64,000 nucleotides of DNA from Smaragdicoccus niigatensis DSM 44881 = NBRC 103563 (GTDB lineage Bacteria > Actinomycetota > Actinomycetes > Mycobacteriales > Mycobacteriaceae). The DNA is taken from contig NZ_AQXZ01000018.1 in the NCBI RefSeq assembly GCF_000380645.1, positions 434,001-498,000 of the forward strand, in the 5' to 3' direction. Both the position numbers and the translations under genes were made by a program. Under the pieces are notes generated by a model. It saw nothing but the letters and a program-made list of their open reading frames with translations. It searched no databases and had not been told where the DNA came from. Positions 41,500 to 50,638 of this stretch are shown here, one piece after another. Positions within the stretch are counted from its first letter, which is position 1, and the number at the start of each line of letters is the position of its first letter.

Positions 41500-43293
41500 G
41501 TGCCCACCGGGACGGAGATCATTGGCTTGCACGAAATTCCACCCGAGCTAACTGATGCCTATGCCGCCATCACGTCAATCGAGCTGCTGGGCGGATTCGA
41601 CCCGTCACCTGTCCTTTCCCGGTTGACCTGGCACGCCGTCGACGCCGGCGAGTACCTGATCCGTGCCGGAGAAGCCTCGGATTCCATGTACTTCGTCATT
41701 TCGGGCCGCTTTGTCGTGCTGTCCAGCGACGAGGTCGTGTTGCGCGAGTTGGGTCGCTCGAGCACCGTTGGCGAAGTCGGCTTGCTGACCCACGGCCAGC
41801 GGTCAGCGAGTGTGCGTGCGGTTCGCGACTCGATCGTGGGCCGGCTGTCGCAGGCAGAATTCGAGACTCTCGTGGCAACGCATCCGGAGTTCTCGATCGC
41901 GCTGATGAATGTGCTGGCGAACTGGCTTGCGTCGGGCGGGGGCAGCCAGCGGAATTCCGCACCGGCAGCGGTGGGCCTGCTCGTTCTCGCCGGAGTGGAC
42001 GTGGATGCGGCAACGGCTCAATTCCGAGATGCAATCCAACGCGATGTCCCCATCGTCAGATCGTCTGACTTCGCGCGAGACACCGGCATCGATCTCGCCC
42101 GTGGTGATTATCGCTTCGACTCCCGAAGCGTCGACTACTTCCGGGACCATGAGGCCAGCGCATCCCTCGTTCTCTACGTGGCGGACGCAGGATCCGTCGG
42201 TCCGTGGACCGCGCAGGTCATCCGGCAGGCTGATCGCCTCGTGGTCGTGGCCGCCGACGATGCCAACCCCCGCGACCCAGCGCAGGCGGCCGCACTCGAC
42301 GAGATCCGGCAGGTCGCGGATAGGACACCGACAGAACTGGTACTCGTTCGTCGAGGACCGCGGTCCGCGAACTCCCCACTCTGGCTGCGCCAAGCCAAAT
42401 TCTGGCGCCATCACAACGCACGGCTCGCTCACCCGGCCGACTGGGCCCGGATCGGTCGATTCATCACGGGTTCCGCTACTGGCGTGGTTCTCAGCGGCGG
42501 CGGAGCCCGCGGTTTCGCCCACATCGGCGCGCTCCGTGCCCTGCGTGACGCCGGCATCGAGGTCGACGCCATTGGTGGAACCAGCATGGGTGCCCTGATA
42601 GGTGCTCAATGGGCGTGCGAATTCGACTTTGACGACATGGTCGATCAACAACGGATCATTTGGAATGACCACTCACCGATGCGGGGCTTCACCGTTCCCA
42701 CTGTCGCGCTACTGAGTTCTCGGCGAGCAGCTCGGGCGTTGGGGGACGTGTTCGGCAACCGTCAGATTCAAGATCTTGCCCGCTCCTACTTCTGCGTCTC
42801 GGTGAGCCTGACTCGAAGTTGTTTGGTGGTGCACCGTTCCGGCTCATTGCACCGCTACGTACTCGCCAGCATGTCGATACCGGGAATTGTCCCGCCACTG
42901 GTCGACGGCGAAGATTTGCTGGTAGACGGTGGTGTTCTCAACAATTGCCCCACCAACGTGATGCGGGAATCGGGCGTCGATTCGATCATCGCCGTCAATG
43001 TGTCGGCGACAAAGTCGATGTCCGTCGGCGGTGCCGGGATTGATGTCCCCCGCGTGCGCCCATTCGGACTTCGACGACATCGCGGTCCCAAATTGCCCAA
43101 CATCATGCGAATCCTCGAACGCGCGGCAAGTCTGGGCAGCCAGCAGATCGCCGCACTGGAGCGGAATCGAGGCGATATTCAGTTCATCGATCCCGACGTG
43201 AGCCGCTTCGACACCTTCGACATGGGGGCAATGGAGCGAATCATCGATATCGGCTACCGAGACACCATGGCTTCCATCGAACGCCGGAACTAG
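41500..43293 (+). CDS. Cyclic-nucleotide-binding patatin-like phospholipase (NTE/Rv2565 type)
   Basis: 597 residues from GTG. Residues 25-140 are a cyclic-nucleotide-binding domain with the phosphate cassette GEVGLLTHGQRSASV. A linker domain (about 155-320) follows. The patatin domain (about 325-530) has the oxyanion loop SGGGARGFAHIGAL, the nucleophile GTSMG and the VDGGVLNN Asp. It cleaves phospholipid or lysophospholipid esters, and cAMP binding likely gates it. M. tuberculosis Rv2565 has the same plan. It is divergent from an FHA-cyclase 75 bp away, which could supply the ligand. Confidence 0.92.
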   Translation: MPTGTEIIGLHEIPPELTDAYAAITSIELLGGFDPSPVLSRLTWHAVDAGEYLIRAGEASDSMYFVISGRFVVLSSDEVVLRELGRSSTVGEVGLLTHGQRSASVRAVRDSIVGRLSQAEFETLVATHPEFSIALMNVLANWLASGGGSQRNSAPAAVGLLVLAGVDVDAATAQFRDAIQRDVPIVRSSDFARDTGIDLARGDYRFDSRSVDYFRDHEASASLVLYVADAGSVGPWTAQVIRQADRLVVVAADDANPRDPAQAAALDEIRQVADRTPTELVLVRRGPRSANSPLWLRQAKFWRHHNARLAHPADWARIGRFITGSATGVVLSGGGARGFAHIGALRALRDAGIEVDAIGGTSMGALIGAQWACEFDFDDMVDQQRIIWNDHSPMRGFTVPTVALLSSRRAARALGDVFGNRQIQDLARSYFCVSVSLTRSCLVVHRSGSLHRYVLASMSIPGIVPPLVDGEDLLVDGGVLNNCPTNVMRESGVDSIIAVNVSATKSMSVGGAGIDVPRVRPFGLRRHRGPKLPNIMRILERAASLGSQQIAALERNRGDIQFIDPDVSRFDTFDMGAMERIIDIGYRDTMASIERRN

Positions 43294-44354
43294 TGCTTCC
43301 CCCGGCCGCGGACGAGGCCGTCGTCGATCATCTGCTGAAAGTGTTCGACAACCGACTCTTCCGGGAGGCGGTAGTCGATCCCGAACTCCGCGATACTGCG
43401 ACTGTTGTCGAATCGAAGAGGCCAGCCGACGTTCTGTTCGACGAATTCCCGCGTCAGCCCGGCGACCGGTGCACCGATCTTGATCATGAACTTCGGCATC
43501 GTGACGTACGGGAACGGGTAACCCCGCCCGAACTTCGCGCGAAGCGCCTGACCGAGTTCGAGCATGCTGCGCGTGCCGGCATTGGCGATATACCGGCCAT
43601 GCGCTGTCGGAAGGAAACCGGCGGTGATGTGCATGCGAGCGACGTCGCGCACGTCGACGACACCCATCTCGAGATCCGGGGCACCGACGGCCAACGAGAA
43701 GTCCGCGAAGTGACGCATGGTGGTGTGACTGCCCGACGCACTCGCGGTGGTCAACGACGGACCGAGCACCAGACCCGGATGGATCGTCACCATGTCCCAG
43801 CGGTTCTGCGCCGCGCAGATTTCCCAGGCCGCACGCTCGGCCACCAGCTTGGAGTACGGATACGGCTGATGGTCAACGCTGCTCGAGAAATTCCAGTCGT
43901 CTTCACCGAACATCGCTTTGCCGCGCATGTCGATGTTGTCGCCGCAGATGGCCACCACGCTGCTGGTCAGCACGACCCGACGTACAGACTTCGTGGCATC
44001 GACCGTCCCGAGCACGTTCTTCGTGCCTTCCAACGCCGGCCGGACCAGCTGCTCGTACGGATCCCGGACACGACCGACGAGAAACGGCGACGCCGTGTGG
44101 ATGACCAACTGGCACCCGTCCATCGCCTCGGCGAAACTGCCCTCATCCAACAGGTCCGCCTTGAAGAGCGACAGCTTGCCCGGGTGCGCTTCGCTCAGCT
44201 TGTTCAGATGCGTGAGCTTCTCGGCGCGGTCCGGGTTTCGCACGGTCCCCCGCACTGTGTAGCCGTCTTCCAGCAGGAAACGAACAATCCAGCTGGCGAT
44301 GTAGCCGCTTGCTCCGGTGACCAGAACAGGAGCCGTCGGGTCAATCTCAGTCAT
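43290..44354 (-). CDS. Extended SDR (NAD-dependent epimerase/aldehyde reductase type)
   Basis: 354 residues. The NAD site is VLVTGASGYIASWIVRFLLEDGY and the catalytic YxxxK is in PYPYSKLVAE (about residue 166). HTASPFLVG and TSSVVAICG are typical of dihydroflavonol-4-reductase-like aldehyde reductases. It probably reduces a carbonyl with NADPH. The stop overlaps the patatin stop by 4 bp, convergent. Confidence 0.9.
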   Translation of the reverse strand: MTEIDPTAPVLVTGASGYIASWIVRFLLEDGYTVRGTVRNPDRAEKLTHLNKLSEAHPGKLSLFKADLLDEGSFAEAMDGCQLVIHTASPFLVGRVRDPYEQLVRPALEGTKNVLGTVDATKSVRRVVLTSSVVAICGDNIDMRGKAMFGEDDWNFSSSVDHQPYPYSKLVAERAAWEICAAQNRWDMVTIHPGLVLGPSLTTASASGSHTTMRHFADFSLAVGAPDLEMGVVDVRDVARMHITAGFLPTAHGRYIANAGTRSMLELGQALRAKFGRGYPFPYVTMPKFMIKIGAPVAGLTREFVEQNVGWPLRFDNSRSIAEFGIDYRLPEESVVEHFQQMIDDGLVRGRGKH

Positions 44355-44665
44355 AACTGCACACTAGGCGGGGCGAAGCGAACGCACGCTGTATCGTCCA
44401 GGTTCCGTTCCGGGGACGTCCGCTGGCGTGCATCGAAACGTTCGGTCCCCGAATTCGGGTTTCAGAGAATTTCTTTCCCGGCTCGAAGATCATCCGGAAT
44501 CGATATTCATGACCTTGTTCGGATAATTGAAATCGCAAATAGATCCTGACTTCTAACCAAAAATCCTAAGGAAAAATAGAGGATTTCGCCCCTTCAGCGA
44601 GATTCGTCTACTGCGTACCGTGATTTCTAGGATGTTTCCGTTTTGTGAGGTGAGGTGGCAATCCT
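44355..44665. promoter_or_regulatory. AT-richer divergent promoter region
   Basis: 311 bases without a supported gene, between the SDR and DUF1254 starts. The part at about 44500-44590 is clearly AT-richer than the window and holds TATTCATGACC and AAAAATCCTAAGG, consistent with promoter DNA. GAGGTGAGGTGGC just before 44666 is the DUF1254 ribosome site. No convincing operator was identified. Confidence 0.45.
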
Positions 44666-45994
44666 ATGAGCACGCTTTCCGATGATCTCTCGACCCTGAG
44701 TTACGAAGCGGCGGTGTACTTTTACCCGTTGGTGACCATGGATGTCACTCGTCTCCAGCAGATCAACACGCCAGCCGGAACCAAACCGGGCTTCGGGCCG
44801 CCGAACCAGTTCCATCACATGCCGGCATTTCCCGCCGCCGACTTTCGCGCCGTCGTCCGGCCCAACTTCGACACGCTCTACTCATCGGCGTGGCTCGACC
44901 TGACCAACGGGCCGGTAATCGTCCAGGCCGCCGACACTGCGGACCGGTATTACCTGCTGCCAATGCTCGACATGTGGTCCGACGTCTTCGCGGTGCCCGG
45001 CAAACGCACGACCGGCACGTCCGCGCAAAAGTACGTCCTCACACCCCCGGGATACAGCGGTGCCGTCCCCGACGGTCTGCCCGTCATCAAGGCGCCAACT
45101 CCCTACGTGTGGATCATCGGTCGTACTCAGACCAACGGCCCGGCCGACTACCCCGCCGTCCACGCGGTGCAGGCCGGCTACGAAATCACGCCTGTCGGCC
45201 CGGCGGCGGAATTCACGATCGATCCGAACCACGACATCACCTCCGACCCACTGCGGGTCGTCAACGGGATGGCACCGTTGGACTACCTGGCCTATGGAGC
45301 CAACTTGATGTCGGTCAACCCACCACACGCCACCGACTTCTCCCAGCTCGCACGACTTGCCGGCTTGGGAATCACCGCCGGACAACCGTTCAACGCCAGC
45401 CGGTTCGACACCCCGCAGCGGGCCGACATCGAGGCGGGCTGGAACGCAGCCCTCAAGGACATGATGGCCGCCATACCGACGCTCGCTACCCCCGTCCACG
45501 GTTGGACCATGCTGACGGAAACCATGGGTGTTTACGGAGACTCGTACTTCCGCCGCGCCGTAGTGGCCATGATCGGGCTCGGTGCAAACCAACCGCAGGA
45601 CGCTATCTACCCGGTGCTGAACGTCGATGCCAACGGACAACCGATCACCGGCGACAACAACTACGTCATCCACTTCGACGCAGACCAGCTGCCACCCGCC
45701 GCCGCGTTCTGGTCGGTCACGATGTACGACGCGGAAGGATTCCAGGCCGCCAACGAACTCAATCGATTCGCGATCGGCGACCGTGACCAGTTGAAGTACA
45801 ACGCCGACGGATCACTCGACCTCTACCTGCAGCACAGCAATCCTGGTCCGCAGCAGGTATCCAACTGGCTTCCCGCACCCCTCGGCCCGTTGGGCATCAC
45901 GATGCGTTTGTACGCACCGAAGCCAGAAGCCCTCAACGGACGGTGGGTTCCGCCCATCGTGCAGAGAGCCCTCGTCGGCGCCGCACCTGCCTAG
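44666..45994 (+). CDS. DUF1254/DUF1214 domain protein
   Basis: 442 residues. The N-terminal DUF1254 domain begins EAAVYFYPLVTMDVTRLQQ and includes VVRPNFDTLYSSAWLDL. The C-terminal DUF1214 domain has YVIHFDADQLPPAAAFWSVTMYD and YLQHSNPG. The pairing is the common form of a large, uncharacterised family often annotated as a secreted protein, but here no signal peptide is visible. Function unknown. Confidence 0.92.
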   Translation: MSTLSDDLSTLSYEAAVYFYPLVTMDVTRLQQINTPAGTKPGFGPPNQFHHMPAFPAADFRAVVRPNFDTLYSSAWLDLTNGPVIVQAADTADRYYLLPMLDMWSDVFAVPGKRTTGTSAQKYVLTPPGYSGAVPDGLPVIKAPTPYVWIIGRTQTNGPADYPAVHAVQAGYEITPVGPAAEFTIDPNHDITSDPLRVVNGMAPLDYLAYGANLMSVNPPHATDFSQLARLAGLGITAGQPFNASRFDTPQRADIEAGWNAALKDMMAAIPTLATPVHGWTMLTETMGVYGDSYFRRAVVAMIGLGANQPQDAIYPVLNVDANGQPITGDNNYVIHFDADQLPPAAAFWSVTMYDAEGFQAANELNRFAIGDRDQLKYNADGSLDLYLQHSNPGPQQVSNWLPAPLGPLGITMRLYAPKPEALNGRWVPPIVQRALVGAAPA

Positions 45995-46626
45995 CTGAAC
46001 TTGCTGCCCTGCTCGAGGTCATTGATGACCGCTCGCACATGCTCGGTCAGGGTGACGCCCGGATTGGACTGCCAATTGTCCTTCGCCGTCTTCAGCACTC
46101 CGCCCAGTGTGAGCGCGCTCTTCCCGCGCGTGAACAGCCGGCGGAGCGGCGGGGCATGGAGGAGCGGCGGATCGATCGGACCGCCGAGCTCCATATAGAG
46201 ACGCCGGTTCAACCTGACCGTTCGATGACGGATCAAACCGTGGAGCGTGAACCACACACCGGCATAGACGACGACCCAGTAGATGGGCCGAACGCCATCG
46301 AACTCTGGCAAATCGAAGTCGTCGATCAACTGGGGCACGAGTACGGTTCCGATGACCAACCACATGATGCCCATCGCGAGGTCGAAGACGACGCGGCGGT
46401 CATTGGGGATCGCGTAGATCGACGCCAGTCGCTTGGATAATTCGGCGCTCTTGTTGGTCATAACGTGTTTCACGCCAGGCAGTACGGCGTTGTCCGCGAG
46501 TCGTTGAATGAGATCGAGCTTCTTCTCGAGTCGCGCAGAGTTCGTCACGTCGTCGGCCAGCCGCGGTAGCCCCAGAACAGTGGCAACGGCGCCGATCATG
46601 ATGCCGATGCTCTGGTAGATGGGCAT
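45991..46626 (-). CDS. Membrane protein of unknown function
   Basis: About 211 residues from the ATG at 46624-46626. One N-terminal helix (IGIMIGAVATVLGLP) and two central helices (AMGIMWLVIGTVLVP and IYWVVVYAGVWFTLHGL) are separated by a charged helical region. The C-terminal 80 residues are soluble. No family recognised. It is divergent from a 62-residue membrane protein and overlaps the DUF1254 stop by 4 bp. Confidence 0.7.
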   Translation of the reverse strand: MPIYQSIGIMIGAVATVLGLPRLADDVTNSARLEKKLDLIQRLADNAVLPGVKHVMTNKSAELSKRLASIYAIPNDRRVVFDLAMGIMWLVIGTVLVPQLIDDFDLPEFDGVRPIYWVVVYAGVWFTLHGLIRHRTVRLNRRLYMELGGPIDPPLLHAPPLRRLFTRGKSALTLGGVLKTAKDNWQSNPGVTLTEHVRAVINDLEQGSKFS

Positions 46627-46706
46627 ATCTCGACTGTAAGCACTGACCTTGTCGTGGTGGGTGAATACGCCTTCTGGCCGACGACCCCGAGTACGTTGGT
46701 GCATGT

Positions 46707-46895
46707 ATGAAGCTCGGCAAGCATCCACAACGCACCCCGTTCTACGGCGTGCTGTTGAACCTCGGCGCCTACTACTCGATCTACTGGGCGTACAGCGAGC
46801 CGCGTCCGCTATGGGTGCATATCCTGCACTGGGTGATCATCGTTCCCGTCGCGATCGTCGGCACGATCATGACGTTCCGCGACTACTCCTTCTGA
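46707..46895 (+). CDS. Small membrane protein
   Basis: 62 residues with two hydrophobic stretches (FYGVLLNLGAYYSIYWAY and HILHWVIIVPVAIVGTIM) and a short charged end. A typical small two-helix protein; no family is recognised. Codon use is normal. It lies between the divergent membrane gene and a convergent VOC gene. Confidence 0.6.
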   Translation: MKLGKHPQRTPFYGVLLNLGAYYSIYWAYSEPRPLWVHILHWVIIVPVAIVGTIMTFRDYSF

Positions 46896-46896
46896 G

Positions 46897-47265
46897 TCAC
46901 CGCCACTTCGGGAGTTCTTGAACGGCCCACTTGTTGCCGTCGGGGTCCGCAAAGAACGTGAATCGGCCCCAGTCCATGTCGACGACCGGAGACGCCTCCG
47001 CGCCCGCGGCGACCAGTTGCGCGTACGCCTCATCCGCAGACGCGACGACGATCTGCAACCCTTCAACGCTGCCTGGCTGCGCTTGCGTGAGGCCGGTGCC
47101 GATGGCGATCGAGCACGCCGAGCCCGGCGGCGTCAGCTGCACGAAGCGAATGTCGGGAGTGGGCGTGTGGTCGTGGTCGGCGTTGAAGCCGATGCTCGTG
47201 TAGAAGTTCTTGGCGCGGTCGACGTCGGTCACGGGAAGTGCGACGAGCTCGATTTTCCAGTCCAT
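46897..47265 (-). CDS. VOC family glyoxalase-fold protein
   Basis: 122 residues. The pattern ELVALPVTDVDRAKNFYTSIGF at the start and FTFFADPDGNKWAVQE at the end is typical of VOC proteins annotated as glyoxalase. Metal ligands are plausible (Glu near the end). Substrate not known. It ends next to the small membrane protein. Confidence 0.9.
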   Translation of the reverse strand: MDWKIELVALPVTDVDRAKNFYTSIGFNADHDHTPTPDIRFVQLTPPGSACSIAIGTGLTQAQPGSVEGLQIVVASADEAYAQLVAAGAEASPVVDMDWGRFTFFADPDGNKWAVQELPKWR

Positions 47266-47424
47266 GAGCCAACCAGTACCCGAGCCGGAAGACCTTCACT
47301 CCCTCGATTCGCGAACATTGCGCAAATTCCCTTCGTGAGTGCCTCGGCCGAAGCTCGTTCCGGCGCTCGGCGATAAGTCTTCGAAATTTGCCTTTGTACG
47401 AAACTCCAGGTTTGTACAGCGTCC

Positions 47425-48402
47425 TTACAGAAATCCCTGTCGCACCAGAATCCGGTAGGCCGCCCAACCGATCAGCGCCGGCAGCCACAGTGTGGCAAGC
47501 CGGAATGTCAGCACTCCCGCGATCGCGGGTCCGGTAGCCACGCCTCCGACGACGAGTCCACCCACCAACGCCGCTTCCAGAACGCCCAGTCCGGACGGAG
47601 TGGGCGCCGTCGATCCGACCGCCGTGCCGCCGAGATAAACCGCGGCAACGAGAAGCGCGGCGGGGTGCGCGCCGAACGCGTAGAGCGAAAAGCCCAGTGC
47701 CGCAACGTACGCCACGATCAGCGTCACCTGACCTGCGACAAGCTGCACCGCCCGCCCAGGCTGCTTCAACACGTTCCCCACGGATGCGGCCGCCTCGTGG
47801 GCGCGCTCCACGAGATCCGGACGCCGGCGCGCGACAACCCAGACGGCGACAACGGCCACTACCGCCAGGCTCACCACGATCGCCGCGGTCCCGGCACTCG
47901 GCAGCGCAGACCGAATCAACGTCGCCGACACTCCGAGCCACACCACGGCCAGGATCAACGAGAAGACGTGCAGCACGACGCTCGCACCGAGCGTTGCGGC
48001 CACCACTCCGACGGCGGTCTCACGATCTTGGCCGGTCTTTTCGAGGTACCGAACGTTCACGGCATCGCCGCCCAACCCGAAAGGCGCGAATTGATTCGCG
48101 AAGGACGTTGCGACCGCAACGACGACAGTGCGCCCTAGAGGCACTCGCTGTGGACTGGCGCTTTTCAACGTCAGCGCGGCACCCACGTAGGTGAAACCGG
48201 ATGCCACGATCGCGGCCACCAACCACGACCAATGGCCGTCACCCAGCAAGGCGATCGCGCGCCAGATCTCGTCGAATTGCGGGACCAGCATGTAGGCGGC
48301 GAAGGTAAGTGCCCCGGCGACGATCACCACGCGCCAGGACCGGAGCCGATGACCCGATGCGTCCTCGACTTCGGCCGTCGGCGGCAGATTCGTTTCAACC
48401 AT
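47425..48402 (-). CDS. UPF0104 / LPG-synthase-TM flippase-like protein
   Basis: 325 residues from the ATG at 48400-48402; the longer frame from 48576 overlaps the divergent stress-protein leader. About eight helices. SFANQFAPFGLGGDAVNVRYLEKTG and STAPTPSGLGVLEAALVGGL are the two conserved family blocks. Members without a synthase domain are proposed lipid flippases. It is a distant paralogue of the protein at 32481-33350. Confidence 0.88.
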   Translation of the reverse strand: MVETNLPPTAEVEDASGHRLRSWRVVIVAGALTFAAYMLVPQFDEIWRAIALLGDGHWSWLVAAIVASGFTYVGAALTLKSASPQRVPLGRTVVVAVATSFANQFAPFGLGGDAVNVRYLEKTGQDRETAVGVVAATLGASVVLHVFSLILAVVWLGVSATLIRSALPSAGTAAIVVSLAVVAVVAVWVVARRRPDLVERAHEAAASVGNVLKQPGRAVQLVAGQVTLIVAYVAALGFSLYAFGAHPAALLVAAVYLGGTAVGSTAPTPSGLGVLEAALVGGLVVGGVATGPAIAGVLTFRLATLWLPALIGWAAYRILVRQGFL

Positions 48403-48478
48403 CAGTTTCGCCGCTCCTTCGCCTCCATCGAAATACCCGGCACGCGTTGATGTATGCAGTGTTTCGGCTCTTGAGAAA

Positions 48479-48492
48479 GCGACCTTGGTCCC
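48479..48492. promoter_or_regulatory. DosR-box-like GCGAC-CTTG-GTCCC upstream of universal stress gene
   Basis: Matches the 5-4-5 core of the mycobacterial DosR/DevR box (GGGAC-N4-GTCCC) with one mismatch. It lies 36 bp before the ATG, a usual place for DosR sites, and universal stress genes are classical regulon members. No dosR gene is in the window. Confidence 0.45.
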
Positions 48493-48527
48493 TCGCCAGA
48501 GTCTGGAAAAAAGCGCAATCTGGAGGT

Positions 48528-49373
48528 ATGACCCTTGTAGATTCGACGTCCATCGTCGTCGGAATCGATGGCTCAATTACTTCGACTCGTGCGGCGTTGT
48601 GGGCGGCCGAAACTGCGAGCCTGATGAAGGCACCCCTGGTTCTGGCCACCGCCGCTCCGGTGCCCGGCGCCTATCTGAGCGATGCCGCAGTCCTCGCGTA
48701 TGCGATCACGCCCGACGAGAGTTCGCTGGCGGCGCAGCGCTTGGACGAAGCCACGGCGAGGGTGCTCGAAAAGTTTCCTGACCTCGTCGTCCACACCGTC
48801 TCCAAGCAGGGACCTGCGGATCTCATGCTCGTTTCCCTGAGCCAGAGGGCGCGGCTCGTCGTGGTCGGCGCGCACCGGACAGCGAGCCTGGAATCGCTCA
48901 TGATCGGTTCGACGGCCACGCTCGTCGCCAATCATGCGGCCTGTCCGGTCGTGGTGTGGCGCGGCGCGCATGGTTTCGGACGCGTGGTGGTCGGCGTCGA
49001 CGGCAGCCCCCTGAGCACGTCAGCGATCGCTCACGCCTTCGAGTTCGCAAGTTGGTACCAGGCGTCGCTCGAGGCAGTTCATGTCTGGGACGTGCAGGCA
49101 GGTCACAATGCCGACCGCGGAAACCACGAGGCGCTATTGTCCGAGAACCTCGCGGGGTGGAGCGAGAAGTATCCGGATGTCCAAGTGCACACCACGGCGA
49201 TGGCGGGCGATGCACGCGACGTTCTATCCGGATCCGCGAAGCAGGCGCGCTTGGTCGTCGTGGGCAGCCACGGCCGCGGACGTGCCGCTGCGCTGATCCT
49301 GGGCTCGACCAGTCAGCACCTGCTCCGGCACAGCCCGTGCCCGGTGATGATCTGCCGGCAGGCTGCTAGCTAG
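48528..49373 (+). CDS. Universal stress protein, two tandem UspA domains
   Basis: 281 residues from the ATG at 48528, with TGGAGG upstream. Both halves open with a UspA strand (IVVGIDGS, then VVVGVDGSPLSTSAI). The second half ends with the ATP-binding G-x2-G-x9-GS pattern in GSHGRGRAAALILGSTS, then SPCPVMI. The first half has GAHRTASLESLMIGSTA, a weaker form. Such proteins bind ATP and respond to hypoxia or stasis. The paralogue at 52708-53577 suggests a shared stress response. Its stop overlaps the convergent PNPOx gene. Confidence 0.92.
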   Translation: MTLVDSTSIVVGIDGSITSTRAALWAAETASLMKAPLVLATAAPVPGAYLSDAAVLAYAITPDESSLAAQRLDEATARVLEKFPDLVVHTVSKQGPADLMLVSLSQRARLVVVGAHRTASLESLMIGSTATLVANHAACPVVVWRGAHGFGRVVVGVDGSPLSTSAIAHAFEFASWYQASLEAVHVWDVQAGHNADRGNHEALLSENLAGWSEKYPDVQVHTTAMAGDARDVLSGSAKQARLVVVGSHGRGRAAALILGSTSQHLLRHSPCPVMICRQAAS

Positions 49374-49795
49374 GCGCCGATCTTGCGGAAGTCCCAACTA
49401 CGGATCGACGTCGGCTTGACCCGCAGCCAGCCGTGCTTGTGGTCGAGCGGCAACTGGTCGATTCCGAAGTATTTGTGCGCGAACGCACTTTCGGTAGCGA
49501 CGAGTTCCGGCACGTCTTCGCCGATGCGCGGAGCCTCACCGACCACTTCGGCTTCGCCCGTGATCTCGACGCCGCGAAGTTCCAGGTAGTCGTGGCCGTC
49601 GTCGACGACGACCGCAATGGCGGGGCTGCGCACGATGTCTGCCCATCGCTGGCTGCCGGTCAGCGAGTACAACCAGAGAGCCTCGCCGTCCCAGAGAAAC
49701 CACAGCGGAGTTACGTGTAGACCCTTCGGACCGACGGTCGCAACCCGGCACGTTCGCTGCTCAGCGAGGTAGGCGTCCCTTTCGGGATCGGTCAT
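49370..49795 (-). CDS. PNPOx-like flavin/F420-binding split-barrel protein
   Basis: 141 residues from the ATG at 49793-49795. TCRVATVGPKGLHVTPLWFLWDGEALWLYSLTG and IAVVVDDGHDYLELRGVEITGEAEVV follow the single-domain PNPOx fold used by F420- and flavin-dependent oxidoreductases in mycolata. The cofactor cannot be distinguished by eye. Convergent with the universal stress gene and overlapping it by 4 bp. Confidence 0.88.
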   Translation of the reverse strand: MTDPERDAYLAEQRTCRVATVGPKGLHVTPLWFLWDGEALWLYSLTGSQRWADIVRSPAIAVVVDDGHDYLELRGVEITGEAEVVGEAPRIGEDVPELVATESAFAHKYFGIDQLPLDHKHGWLRVKPTSIRSWDFRKIGA

Positions 49796-49924
49796 CGCGA
49801 TGCGCCGACCGCGCTTCTGCGGATTAACCACCGGACCTCCAGTCACGTTCAATGCAACCCAACGTAATCCACACCACCCGGTAAACGTCCAGTGGCAGCC
49901 GCATGGCACGGAATAATCAATATC

Positions 49925-50548
49925 GTGACGAATTCGCACGCAGACACGCCCCACGCGATGACCTACCGCGACGCGCGCACTGCACTGCGCGCACAGACCG
50001 TCCTCGACGCCGTCAAGGAGTTGATCACCGAAACCGACTGGGCGAACCTGAGCGTGAGCGACGTCGCGAAGCGATGCGGCCTCAGCCGGCAGACGATCTA
50101 CAAGGAATTCGGGTCCCGGACGGGGCTGATGAACGCATACATCCTGCGGTTGGCCAGCACGGTCATCACCGAAGCGGCCGCGCACGAGAGCTCGCCAGAC
50201 GTCTTCGAGACGTTCAAAGCCGGATTCGAGCGCTACTTCACGACGGTCGTCGCCGATCCTCTTGTCCGGAATGTTCTCGGTGAATCGAACAGTCGCGAAC
50301 TCGTCGTCCGGATCACGACCCACGGCGAACAATTCATCGAGATCGCGGCGCAGAACCTGGCGCGAATCTACCGGGAACGGTGGCCCGAGATCGGAAACCT
50401 CGCGGACACCCTTGCTACCGGCGTTGTTCGCGTTTCGCTCTCCTACCTGGCCACTCCCCCGGCCGACTCCACCGATGCCGCCGAGACCCTCGCTCAGCTG
50501 TTCACGCCGTACGTGTACTGGGCGCGCACCCAGGCGTCGGAAATCTGA
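49925..50548 (+). CDS. TetR-family transcriptional regulator
   Basis: About 207 residues from GTG at 49925 (ATG at 49958 is possible). The helix-turn-helix is VLDAVKELITETDWANLSV followed by VAKRCGLSRQTIYKEFGSRTGL. The C-terminal ligand domain is normal in size. It is divergent from the PNPOx gene and could control it. No clear palindrome was found in the gap. Confidence 0.88.
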   Translation: MTNSHADTPHAMTYRDARTALRAQTVLDAVKELITETDWANLSVSDVAKRCGLSRQTIYKEFGSRTGLMNAYILRLASTVITEAAAHESSPDVFETFKAGFERYFTTVVADPLVRNVLGESNSRELVVRITTHGEQFIEIAAQNLARIYRERWPEIGNLADTLATGVVRVSLSYLATPPADSTDAAETLAQLFTPYVYWARTQASEI

Positions 50549-50638
50549 ATCGGCAATCGAACAACCTCTCGATTGACGGAAACCATCTGAGTCTCGTCGC
50601 GTCTAACTGGTCGATCCCAACGACGACCAGGAGGCAAC

